Shown here: one piece after another, positions 43,084-50,113 of the stretch
Position numbering within the stretch: position 1 is the stretch's first letter
Layout: every line of letters starts with the position of its first letter
NCBI GenBank assembly: GCA_934426255.1
Contig: CAKRYD010000018.1
Span: forward strand, 1-50,113
From: an uncultured Bacteroidaceae bacterium
GTDB lineage: Bacteria; Bacteroidota; Bacteroidia; Bacteroidales; Bacteroidaceae
DNA: 50,113 bases
Direction of reading: 5' to 3'
The notes under the pieces: generated by a model
Databases searched by the model: none
Told to the model about the DNA's origin: nothing
What the model saw: the letters and a program-made list of their open reading frames with translations, nothing else
Program-made: the position numbers and the translations under genes

Positions 43084-43345
43084 TGAGCCGGTTAAGGCCG
43101 TAGGCCTTCATCTTGTCATGATAGATAACGTCGATGCACAGATCCAGAAGGTCTTTGCAATTGCTTTTGGCGGCAATGAGGGAACGGATGTTGTATTTGA
43201 GCTTTTCAAGCACGGTTTCATCGACATATCCGTTGCTGCCGACCAATTGGTTGAACAAGGAATAGCGGCGAATGGTGCGGAAAGCGTCTTCCGAAATGTC
43301 CATGCAGTGTGTGCCTGTCTGGTTAAGTTGGATTTTGTAAGTCAT
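43022..43345 (-). CDS. Small protein of unknown function next to the PP2C-like gene
   Basis: 107 residues, mostly helical by composition, no signal or membrane segment. Family not recognised. It sits 19 nt after the amidase gene and its end overlaps the PP2C-like frame, which suggests coupled translation and perhaps a shared function. Confidence 0.7.
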   Translation of the reverse strand: MTYKIQLNQTGTHCMDISEDAFRTIRRYSLFNQLVGSNGYVDETVLEKLKYNIRSLIAAKSNCKDLLDLCIDVIYHDKMKAYGLNRLIEAYKQWETTQTPENDGNID

Positions 43346-43364
43346 AAACAGATGTCTTTATGGG

Positions 43365-46304
43365 TTATTGGGATAACATGCTGAGAAATGCGCCCATCAG
43401 TCTGTTGCGTGCCTCTTCTTCGTTGATGCTTTCGAATGGAAAACCGAGGGCCATAACCGTGGATTGCTTGTCGGCATAGGCAATGCCGGCGCACGTTCCG
43501 TCGGAATAGGTGAGGCAGGGAAAGGCTTCGCCCACAGGAGCCAGCCGTTCGGGATGGGTCACGGCATAGTGCCCGCGGCCTAAGGCACGAAGTATAGAAA
43601 AATTCCAGTCGTTGCCTTTTACAAGCGAGTCGGTGGGCAGGCCGTCGTCTTTGGATGGCGCATAATGCAGGATATGAGCGGCAAAATCGTGCTCGTGCCT
43701 GTTTTTCAGGTCAGAAGCAAGATAGGAACCCGAAACCAGAAGGCTACCGCCTTGTTTCAGATAGTTCTCTATCAAGGTGCGCAGTTGCGGAGTGAAAGTC
43801 TTATAGGAGACAATGCTGCTTTCGCCGCAGTCTTTTTGCAGTCCGAAAATCAGGTCTACGGCCTTGTAGCTGTTGAGGTCGATGCCGCCGCCGGTAAGGG
43901 CATCCATGCTGCATGAAGAAAACGAGCAATGCCGGTTGTGGGCAATGGCGCGGCCGTGCAGATAGGGATAGTCGAAAGTGTTGCCGGCAATCATTGTGCC
44001 TTGCAGTTCGGTATCGCTGTAGCCGAATCCATCGGGGCCTTCTCTGCGGGTTGCCGACGGGTCAAAATTGAGCTGGCGGCCGCAATATTCGGGACTTTGC
44101 CTGTAGGCAACACCGAGGTCGGCATCCAAGTCAAACCCCATGCCTCGCGAATCGTTGACAACGGCAGGTGCGCTCAGACGGGTAAAGCCGTTGACAATCA
44201 TAACTTCTTTTGTGGCGTCCGAGGCGTGCATCACGGAGAGTTCTTCTGAGGGAAAACTTTTGCCGCCTTCGTTGAAAGCGCAGACCTTGAAGCTGTAGAT
44301 GACATCGGAGGGTATGGAAATGGAAGCGGCTGTTGTTCCCCTGATAATCGTTCCGTTGTCGAAATCCTCGCCGTCGCGACGCATATAGACAATGTAACCG
44401 TCGGGGCATGCCGAAGGTTCCAGACTGTCTTCTGTGGGAAGCCACGAAAGCAGCACCTTGCCGTCGGGCTGCAGGCAGGCGGCAAAATTGCGGATGGGAA
44501 GAGGCTGAACCGTGCAGGGCTTGCCGTGCTGATTGCAAACGAATCTCAGAATGGCTTTGTAGATGGCTCTCGAAATGAGGAATTTGAAATTCGGATCATG
44601 CCCATATCGCATGTCGGTGAAGTTTTGATGGGAAAGCATTTCGATGATGGCCGATGGCACTTCGGGCAATCGTGTTTCGCTGTAATTGCGGTCGAAGATT
44701 TCACGTCGGGTCCAGGTGCGCCCCAGCGATTGTGACAGATCGTTGCAGACGGTATATTGCAGCAATGCGGCCAAGTCGGAAGAAGCATAGCGTGAAATGC
44801 CCGATCGGAATGTCACGGCGGCGGAGTCGTTTTCCGTGGTGTGCACGGCCAAGGTTCCAATGACTTCATTACCGGGAGCTATGCCGGCGTCGCTGTGTAC
44901 GGCCACCGAAAGTTCGAAAGGAACGTGCGTGCCTTGGCTGTCGGGAATGTAGATGCTGCCACCGCCTAAATAGTTCAATGAATTGGAGCGGGCATTGATG
45001 TCGTCGGCATAGTCGTTGAAACCGTCTTTGGTGTCGAATACGGCGTCGGGCATGCCGCTCCATTGGGCAAAATAGCGTGCCCCTTCCAGATAGCGTGGCA
45101 GGCCGCTGGGCTGCTCGCTTTCAAAATCGTCACCACGTGCGATGTTTCCCATTCCGCCGCCCAAACGGACTGCATCGGCCGAGATGTTTCCTTTTTGGGA
45201 ACTGAGATTGGTGAGGCTCACACTGTTTTTCGGACTGTGTCCCTTGTTGAAATGGAAAGTGCCGAGGTAGACCCATGTCCCACCGCCCATTTGCTGGTTG
45301 ACGCGAATGCGGGTTTCAATGCCTCCGTGAGTTACGGTATAGACGGCATCGCTGACATTGTCGGGCAGGTTCTGGTAAGCTACATAGACGGCGTAGTTGC
45401 CGCTTTCGGCTATGCGCGGAATCCAATGGCAAGAGGATGCCGACGAGGCATCGTCGGTTGTTGCGATGCGGCGTGCCGTACCATCGAAAAAAGGGTTCTC
45501 GTTGGTAAGGTAGGTATCCTTTAGACAGGCAAAACCGTTTTGTGGAGATTTTTTCCATGATTCTTTCCCGTTGTGCTCCATATAGGTCTCTTTGTCACCG
45601 GCATCGTTGTCGATGATTATTTCGCGCGTCTGCCAGTCGCGTTCACGGGGCGTATACACTATAGCACCGCTGTTTTCGAGCATGGGAATGATGTAGGGCA
45701 CCACAACCGACTGTGTAAACAAGTCTTCTGTGGTGCAAAACAAGGCCGGTCGCTGCCATATCCAATTGCCGAGCTTGCTGCTGAAGTAGCGTCCGTGGCT
45801 GGCCCATACGGCTAAATGTCTGCCTTGCAAACCTTGGCCGGGGCGGTGGGGCGAAGACAGATTTTCATGCCATGGATTGTCGGCATAATTGTGGGTCCCC
45901 CAAAGACGTTCGGGATGCTTGTTGTTTTGCATCAAGTTGGGAATGAGCGAATCAATTTCCAGACCGAATGCGAACAGGCGCAGCCTGTAGTCGTTGTAGG
46001 GCGACGGGAGCGATTGGCGCAGCCGGTGGTAGATGGCTTTGTTGATGTCGGGTGTAAACAATTGGGAAGAGAATCCTTCGTTGCCATATACATCCAAGGT
46101 ATGTGCGTCCTCGTCTAATTCGTAATCATCGAGGCCGATGACGAGTTTCGGCCTGAAGCCGGGCAAAGTGTAATCGGAAAAGAAACGCTGCAAGGCTTTT
46201 TCCAATGTGGTTGCATCGTCTTTGACGGCCTTTTGTGAAGGCAATGCCGGCAATGAAACGCTGAAAAGCAGGAGTAATAGCGCAAATAGACTAAACCGCT
46301 TCAT
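43365..46304 (-). CDS. Periplasmic N-acetylmuramoyl-L-alanine amidase with golvesin-like and Fn3 domains
   Basis: 979 residues. The ATG at 46304 begins a signal peptide (MKRFSLFALLLLLFSVSLPALP). An Amidase_3 fold is split by an insert. The first half has VWASHGRYF (zinc His) and CTTEDLF (zinc Glu). A golvesin/xanthan-lyase-like beta domain follows (YAVYVAYQNLPDNV, MGGGTWVYLGTFHFNKG). The second half has LSVAVHSDAG (zinc His), RNYSETRLPEVPSAIIEML (catalytic Glu) and DPNFKFLISRAIYKAI. An Fn3 domain (GKVLLSWLPTED ... YSFKVCAFNEGG) and a C-terminal Rossmann-like region come after. It should cut the peptidoglycan stem peptide. Starts inside the last 14 nt of the acyltransferase gene. Confidence 0.9.
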   Translation of the reverse strand: MKRFSLFALLLLLFSVSLPALPSQKAVKDDATTLEKALQRFFSDYTLPGFRPKLVIGLDDYELDEDAHTLDVYGNEGFSSQLFTPDINKAIYHRLRQSLPSPYNDYRLRLFAFGLEIDSLIPNLMQNNKHPERLWGTHNYADNPWHENLSSPHRPGQGLQGRHLAVWASHGRYFSSKLGNWIWQRPALFCTTEDLFTQSVVVPYIIPMLENSGAIVYTPRERDWQTREIIIDNDAGDKETYMEHNGKESWKKSPQNGFACLKDTYLTNENPFFDGTARRIATTDDASSASSCHWIPRIAESGNYAVYVAYQNLPDNVSDAVYTVTHGGIETRIRVNQQMGGGTWVYLGTFHFNKGHSPKNSVSLTNLSSQKGNISADAVRLGGGMGNIARGDDFESEQPSGLPRYLEGARYFAQWSGMPDAVFDTKDGFNDYADDINARSNSLNYLGGGSIYIPDSQGTHVPFELSVAVHSDAGIAPGNEVIGTLAVHTTENDSAAVTFRSGISRYASSDLAALLQYTVCNDLSQSLGRTWTRREIFDRNYSETRLPEVPSAIIEMLSHQNFTDMRYGHDPNFKFLISRAIYKAILRFVCNQHGKPCTVQPLPIRNFAACLQPDGKVLLSWLPTEDSLEPSACPDGYIVYMRRDGEDFDNGTIIRGTTAASISIPSDVIYSFKVCAFNEGGKSFPSEELSVMHASDATKEVMIVNGFTRLSAPAVVNDSRGMGFDLDADLGVAYRQSPEYCGRQLNFDPSATRREGPDGFGYSDTELQGTMIAGNTFDYPYLHGRAIAHNRHCSFSSCSMDALTGGGIDLNSYKAVDLIFGLQKDCGESSIVSYKTFTPQLRTLIENYLKQGGSLLVSGSYLASDLKNRHEHDFAAHILHYAPSKDDGLPTDSLVKGNDWNFSILRALGRGHYAVTHPERLAPVGEAFPCLTYSDGTCAGIAYADKQSTVMALGFPFESINEEEARNRLMGAFLSMLSQ

Positions 46305-46854
46305 TGTCAATGGCAAACTTCTGAGGGAATCTGGCGCATTTCCCATATGGTGCATAGTAATTGCATATATCCTTGAAATCTTTTTCAAGGTTGCCACTCG
46401 GTATAATCTCGCGCGTACAGACGATGGTCTTGTTGCGATAGTCCAAGGCATACAGCTGAATGGGTATTCCGGCTTTCAATGCAATGAAGTAAAAGCCTTT
46501 TTTCCAATGACGCGACAATGAGCGGGTGCCTTCGGGCGTGATGGCGATGTTGATGTTGTTGCAGTGGCGCACGTAGTCTGAAAGGCTGTCGGTGAGATGG
46601 TGCTTGGAACCTCGGTTGATGGGTATGCCGTCCATGTGGCGGAGCAAAATGCCGAGTGGCCAGAAGAACCAATCTTTTTTCATCAGAAAATGGGATGAAA
46701 AGCCCATGCTTTTACGATAAAGAATACCTAAGATAAAATCCCAATTGCTGGTGTGAGGGGCAACACAAATGATGCTTTTTTTGCGCAAAGGGATGGTTAC
46801 GTGTAACTTCCATCCCAGAATTTTATAAAGGATGATGCTGCAAAGTTTTCTCAT
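46291..46854 (-). CDS. PlsC-like 1-acylglycerol-3-phosphate acyltransferase family protein
   Basis: 187 residues, short for PlsC. Acyltransferase motif APHTSNWDF (His34 and Asp39, the HX4D pair), GIPINR near residue 75 and PEGTRS near 108 are all present. No long N-terminal membrane domain. Acts at the inner membrane on phospholipid or related lipids. Second gene of its operon, 18 nt after the first. Confidence 0.9.
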   Translation of the reverse strand: MRKLCSIILYKILGWKLHVTIPLRKKSIICVAPHTSNWDFILGILYRKSMGFSSHFLMKKDWFFWPLGILLRHMDGIPINRGSKHHLTDSLSDYVRHCNNINIAITPEGTRSLSRHWKKGFYFIALKAGIPIQLYALDYRNKTIVCTREIIPSGNLEKDFKDICNYYAPYGKCARFPQKFAIDNEAV

Positions 46855-46872
46855 GAAAGAAGGTGTGTGATA

Positions 46873-47514
46873 TCAAAAGCGGAGCAGAATGTCGGCAGGA
46901 CTTTCCATAAGATGTTTGGTGCGCGCTTCTATTTCGCTGCGTTTCCCTTTTTGATAGTAGCTTTTTACGGCATTGACAAATTCGGGGTGGGTTTTCCCAA
47001 ATACCATGGAAAGGTCGCGTAGCCACAGTTTTCCGTCTTGGATAAAGGGGTAAACTGTCGTTGACCCCTCGGGACGTATGCCATACCAGGCGGCAGTGAC
47101 ATCCTGTGGCGAACGGCGTGAAGGCAGGAACCAACGGTAGACGGTTCCGCGTCCGGCCGATGAGGCTACAACGCCGATGAGGCGCAGTTCGGTGTGCTGC
47201 TTGCCGAAGATCAGCGAGGGTGTTGCTATGCGGCAGGCTTCCCAGCGCGAACAGCCGTTGATGGGAGACTCACCGGCGTCGAGGCTGATGGATGAGATGG
47301 CTGTGTCAGGATATTGGGTGAGCTCTTGCGTTGCAGGATTGGCCAAGGGACATGGCAATGATGGCTTCCAATTCTGAGAAGGGAGGCAGAGCCGTATGGA
47401 CTGGCCGTTTTTGAGCATGAGTGTGACGCGAGGCAACGACTGCGATTGAGCTGTGGCGGTTGACATGGATAACAGCAAAAAAACTGCTGTCAAATGATTC
47501 CTGAACTTGTACAT
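46873..47514 (-). CDS. Exported protein of unknown function
   Basis: 213 residues. The start at 47514 opens a signal peptide (MYKFRNHLTAVFLLLSMSTATA). The mature part is beta-rich and has no recognised motif. First gene of the envelope operon running down to 42181, preceded by a TAACTTTG box at 47551-47558. Confidence 0.8.
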   Translation of the reverse strand: MYKFRNHLTAVFLLLSMSTATAQSQSLPRVTLMLKNGQSIRLCLPSQNWKPSLPCPLANPATQELTQYPDTAISSISLDAGESPINGCSRWEACRIATPSLIFGKQHTELRLIGVVASSAGRGTVYRWFLPSRRSPQDVTAAWYGIRPEGSTTVYPFIQDGKLWLRDLSMVFGKTHPEFVNAVKSYYQKGKRSEIEARTKHLMESPADILLRF

Positions 47515-47550
47515 GTCGCTTTTGTTTCTTTTTTTTGGATGTGATGGATG

Positions 47551-47558
47551 CAAAGTTA
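47551..47558 (-). promoter_or_regulatory. -7 box of the envelope operon
   Basis: TAACTTTG on the minus strand, about 37 nt before the first start codon. No clear -33 box. Confidence 0.5.
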
Positions 47559-47573
47559 CGCTTTTATTTGCTG

Positions 47574-47581
47574 TATCTTTG
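47574..47581 (+). promoter_or_regulatory. -7 box of the VanZ-like gene
   Basis: TATCTTTG followed by C, 17 nt before the start codon, arranged back to back with the opposite promoter. Confidence 0.5.
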
Positions 47582-47598
47582 CAGACGAATTGATTATT

Positions 47599-48018
47599 AT
47601 GCTTTTTTCAATGAAGTATCTGAAGTGTTTTCCATTGACGCTGGCATGCGTGGCTTTGATATGGTTTTTGTGTTTTTGCACTCCGCCATCGACTTCGCTC
47701 GATGAAGTTCCTTTTATTGACAAGTGGGTTCATATGGCAATGTATGGAGGGACAACGAGCGTCTTCTGGCTGGAGTATTGGCGCTTTGAGGCGGCAAATA
47801 AGAAATGGTCTGTGCGAAAGTTATTGGCTTTGGCTGTTGTTTTTCCTATATTGATGAGCGGCTTGATAGAATTGCTGCAGGCCTATTGTACAGGAGGACG
47901 ACGTAGTGGCGATTGGATGGACTTCTTGGCCAATTCGTGCGGTGTACTGTTGGGACTGGTGATAGGACTGACGGCCATGCGGCATTTGGCTCATATGCTG
48001 CCCCGCCGAAAGTATTAA
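47599..48018 (+). CDS. VanZ family membrane protein
   Basis: 139 residues with four hydrophobic segments. The VanZ pattern is visible: FIDKWVHMAMYGG after the first helix, and SGLIELLQAYCTGGRRSGDWMDFLANSCGVLLG. Function of chromosomal VanZ-like proteins outside glycopeptide resistance is unknown. An ATG 12 nt downstream is an alternative start. Its stop overlaps the convergent S4 gene stop in a shared TTAA. Confidence 0.88.
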   Translation: MLFSMKYLKCFPLTLACVALIWFLCFCTPPSTSLDEVPFIDKWVHMAMYGGTTSVFWLEYWRFEAANKKWSVRKLLALAVVFPILMSGLIELLQAYCTGGRRSGDWMDFLANSCGVLLGLVIGLTAMRHLAHMLPRRKY

Positions 48019-48455
48019 TGTGACCGGAAATCATCGTCACCGTCGTCATCAAAGTCGAATGCTTCGGTGTCGATGTAGACGGGAGTGGTAAACTGATCTA
48101 AATCTCTTCGCTCTTTCTTGGTGGGCCTTCCCGTGCCTTTTGCCCGGTCTATGAACCCACTGATGCGGCTCATCTCAAGCAGTTCATATTGTTCGGGAGG
48201 TGTGATGTTGTCGAGGATTTCAGGCAAGAGCTTGGCACCGACACGATGTTCGATGGGCTGTTTGATGCGGAATTGATAGGTAATGGGTGGTTTTCGCACT
48301 TCAACGATATCACCCTCTCTAACTGTGCGTGCCGGCTTTAGGCGTTGCCCTTGCATGGTGACTCTGCCGTTTTTGCAGGCTTCAGCTGCCATGCTTCGGG
48401 TTTTGTAGATGCGTGCTGCCCAAAGCCATTTGTCTATGCGTGCTTCATTGCTCAT
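48015..48455 (-). CDS. S4-domain RNA-binding protein (Hsp15/HslR-like)
   Basis: 146 residues. S4 domain at the N-terminus: RIDKWLWAARIYKTRSMAAEACKNGRV, then EGDIVEVRK. The tail is charged and ends in an acidic stretch (DFDDDGDDDF). HslR rescues stalled 50S subunits carrying nascent chains. The start overlaps the pth stop by 4 nt (ATGA), so the two are coupled. Confidence 0.92.
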   Translation of the reverse strand: MSNEARIDKWLWAARIYKTRSMAAEACKNGRVTMQGQRLKPARTVREGDIVEVRKPPITYQFRIKQPIEHRVGAKLLPEILDNITPPEQYELLEMSRISGFIDRAKGTGRPTKKERRDLDQFTTPVYIDTEAFDFDDDGDDDFRSH

Positions 48456-49015
48456 TTTCCATTGTATTGGTTCATGGCGGTTTGTATGCCCGACAGGCAA
48501 TAAGTGGCAATCATGTTGCAGGCTGTTTCTACACGTTCGTCCATGCGGGCAAGCTCATCATCGCTAAACCTGCCAAGCACCCAATCTACCTGGGCACCAC
48601 GGGGAAAGTTGCTGCCTACTCCGAAGCGCAAGCGGGCATATTGGTTGGTGCCGAGACATTGTGTGATGCTTCTAAGACCGTTGTGGCCGCCTTCGCTGCC
48701 TCCGGGCTTCATACGCAATGAGCCAAAGGGCAGCGAAATGTCGTCGCTTACGATGAGTATGCGCTCAAGGGGAATCTTTTTCTTTTCGGCCCAGTAGCGC
48801 ACTGCGTTTCCGCTGGCATTCATATAGGTGGAGGGCTTAAGAAGTATCAGGCTTTGGTTCTTGATTCGTGTTTCAGCTATAAAGCCGTAGCGTTTGTCCT
48901 GGAAAACAATATTGGACGCTTTTGCAAGAGCGTCCAATATTCTAAATCCCATGTTGTGGCGGGTTCCGTCGTATTCATCTCCGATGTTTCCCAAACCTAC
49001 AATTAGGTAGTTCAT
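48452..49015 (-). CDS. pth: Peptidyl-tRNA hydrolase
   Basis: 187 residues. Releases tRNA from peptidyl-tRNA that falls off the ribosome. Motifs: VGLGNIGDEYDGTRHNMGF (Asn10, catalytic His20), LLKPSTYMNASG, SDDISLPFG (Asp) and GSEGGHNGLRSI. It lies 38 nt after rplY; the pair rplY-pth is a common arrangement. Confidence 0.97.
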   Translation of the reverse strand: MNYLIVGLGNIGDEYDGTRHNMGFRILDALAKASNIVFQDKRYGFIAETRIKNQSLILLKPSTYMNASGNAVRYWAEKKKIPLERILIVSDDISLPFGSLRMKPGGSEGGHNGLRSITQCLGTNQYARLRFGVGSNFPRGAQVDWVLGRFSDDELARMDERVETACNMIATYCLSGIQTAMNQYNGK

Positions 49016-49053
49016 CTTAATTGTTTGAAAAGTTTTTCTATCCTACTGCTTGA

Positions 49054-49665
49054 TTAGCTGTTGGCAGCTGCGGCTGCGGCTGCAGCTGCGGCTGATGCAG
49101 CGGCACGTGTAGAACGGACGGTGCATACGAGAGCCTGCTTAGGGGTGACAAGCTCAAGGTTGTCATACTGCAAGTCGCCAACTTTGATGCTCTTGCCAAT
49201 TGTGAGAGCAGTTACATCTATGTGCAGACGTTCGGGTATGTTCTCGTAGAGACCAAGTACTTTCAAACGACGAAGATGGCCGAACAATGCGCCACCGGCG
49301 CGTACACCTTCGGCATGACCGGTGAATACAACGGGCACTTCCATGGTGATGGGCTGGCCTTCTGTGATTTGGTAGAAGTCTACGTGGAGAATATTGTCTT
49401 TTACGGGATGGAATTGAATCTCGCGCATTACGGCTTTGCATTTCTCACCGTCAATGTCTACGTTTACGACAAAGATGTCGGGTGTGTAGATGAGCTTGCG
49501 GATGCCTTCGAAAGGCACTACAAAATGGGTTGCTGCGACATTGCCGTCAGCGTCCTTTTTGCTACCATAGATAACGCAAGGAATGTTGCCGCTCTTGCGC
49601 AGGTCACGAGATGCTTTTTTACCAAAATCTGTTCTTTTGGTTCCTGTTAAATTGAATTCTTTCAT
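49054..49665 (-). CDS. rplY: 50S ribosomal protein L25 (long, CTC type)
   Basis: 203 residues. It has the 5S rRNA-binding L25 domain (LTGTKRTDFGKKASRDLRKSGNIPCVIYG) and the TL5 C-terminal beta domain (VPVVFTGHAEGVRAGG). It ends in an Ala-rich tail (about 185-203) encoded by a GCAGCN-like simple repeat at 49062-49105. Confidence 0.97.
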   Translation of the reverse strand: MKEFNLTGTKRTDFGKKASRDLRKSGNIPCVIYGSKKDADGNVAATHFVVPFEGIRKLIYTPDIFVVNVDIDGEKCKAVMREIQFHPVKDNILHVDFYQITEGQPITMEVPVVFTGHAEGVRAGGALFGHLRRLKVLGLYENIPERLHIDVTALTIGKSIKVGDLQYDNLELVTPKQALVCTVRSTRAAASAAAAAAAAAANS

Positions 49666-49760
49666 TGTCTTTTTAAGTGTTACTCTAAATTAGTTGAAAA
49701 GTGCTAATTCGCCATCACACGATGTGAAACCGATTTTGCCCGATGGGGCTGAAGCGGCTG

Positions 49761-49791
49761 CAAAGTTACGCAATCGTTTCGGTTTAAGCAA
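49761..49791 (-). promoter_or_regulatory. Promoter of rplY-pth
   Basis: TTG (49789-49791), a 20-bp spacer, then TAACTTTG (49761-49768) on the minus strand. The leader is about 90 nt, with no autoregulatory fold recognised. Confidence 0.65.
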
Positions 49792-49864
49792 GAAGATGCG
49801 ATATTTTCCTTCTTAGTTCGTAAAAAAACATGGCGTGGCCGCAATAGGAATGAAAATAAATACC

Positions 49865-49872
49865 TACTTTTG
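49865..49872 (+). promoter_or_regulatory. -7 box of nusB
   Basis: TACTTTTG followed by C, about 33 nt before the start codon. No good -33 box. Confidence 0.5.
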
Positions 49873-49904
49873 CAACAAATACAAATCATCGATTCGGTTG
49901 CGGA

Positions 49905-50113
49905 ATGATTAATAGAGAAATAGCAAGATTGAAAGTCGTTCAATTGGCATATGCTGATTATAAAAACGGTGGTAAGCAGATGGATGCAGCAATGAAGGAG
50001 CTGATGTTCAGCCTCTCGAAGACATATGATTTATATCATTACCTTTTGCTGCTCATAACGAACATTACAGATTATGCCGAAAAGAAGTATGAATCATTGG
50101 CTGAACGGCTCAA
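49905..50113 (+). CDS. nusB: Transcription antitermination factor NusB (5' part, runs off the window)
   Basis: The first 69 residues are visible. MINREIARLKVVQLAYADY and ELMFSLSKTYDLYHYLLLL match the N-terminal extension found in Bacteroidota NusB proteins. NusB with NusE binds boxA in rRNA transcripts. The 3' end is cut by the window edge. Confidence 0.85.
   Translation, partial: MINREIARLKVVQLAYADYKNGGKQMDAAMKELMFSLSKTYDLYHYLLLLITNITDYAEKKYESLAERL

Overview
This looks like a chromosomal window from a Bacteroidales bacterium, probably Prevotellaceae. The evidence is promoters of the Bacteroidota type (TTTG, 19-20 bp, TAnnTTTG), the near absence of Shine-Dalgarno sites, a PorT-type barrel, the RibBA fusion, the TGS-nucleoside kinase fusion and the NusB type. 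Species cannot be set by eye. Most of the window is moderately GC-rich housekeeping sequence; 17.9-29.8 kb is visibly AT-rich.

Layout. 1-0.4 kb: four tRNA genes (Gly, Leu, Leu, Gly). 0.5-1.9 kb: a barrel protein and a lipoprotein phosphoesterase. 1.9-2.3 kb: a 23-bp repeat array. 2.3-10 kb: an S15-type hydrolase, hflX, nadK, pdxJ-ispD-recG. 10-17.5 kb: an M23/LysM peptidase, a second 23-bp array beside a duplicated ribBA tail, ribBA, an LptF/G permease, tRNA-Met, frr, rsgA and porT. 17.7 kb: a small 2[4Fe-4S] ferredoxin.

17.9-29.1 kb, minus strand: ten tightly packed genes forming one apparent operon. In transcription order they are FHA with a C-terminal zinc ribbon, zinc ribbon with FHA, PP2C phosphatase-TM-TPR, three exported proteins of unknown function (one NTF2-like, one TPR plus barrel), an exported FGE/SUMF1-type protein, a transmembrane Ser/Thr kinase, an exported caspase-like protease, and an acidic protein whose start overlaps the caspase stop. 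Kinase, phosphatase and two FHA readers on the cytoplasmic side, with protease, FGE and barrel parts outside, suggest an envelope-spanning phospho-signalling and proteolysis system. This is the strongest candidate for an undescribed system here. A third array with a 21-23 bp period but a different sequence lies just upstream of it.

29.8-36.6 kb: pepD, a beta-helix lipoprotein, a small membrane protein, an OmpH/Skp-like lipoprotein, a nucleoside kinase and an acyltransferase. 36.7-42.1 kb, minus strand: SRP RNA, tRNA-Thr, a terminator, then umuD-umuC and a Cas4/Dna2-like nuclease-helicase. 42.2-47.5 kb, minus strand: a five-gene envelope operon with an amidase and a second, divergent PP2C. 47.6-50.1 kb: a VanZ-like protein, an S4 protein, pth, rplY and the start of nusB. 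No integrase, transposase or CRISPR array was found.
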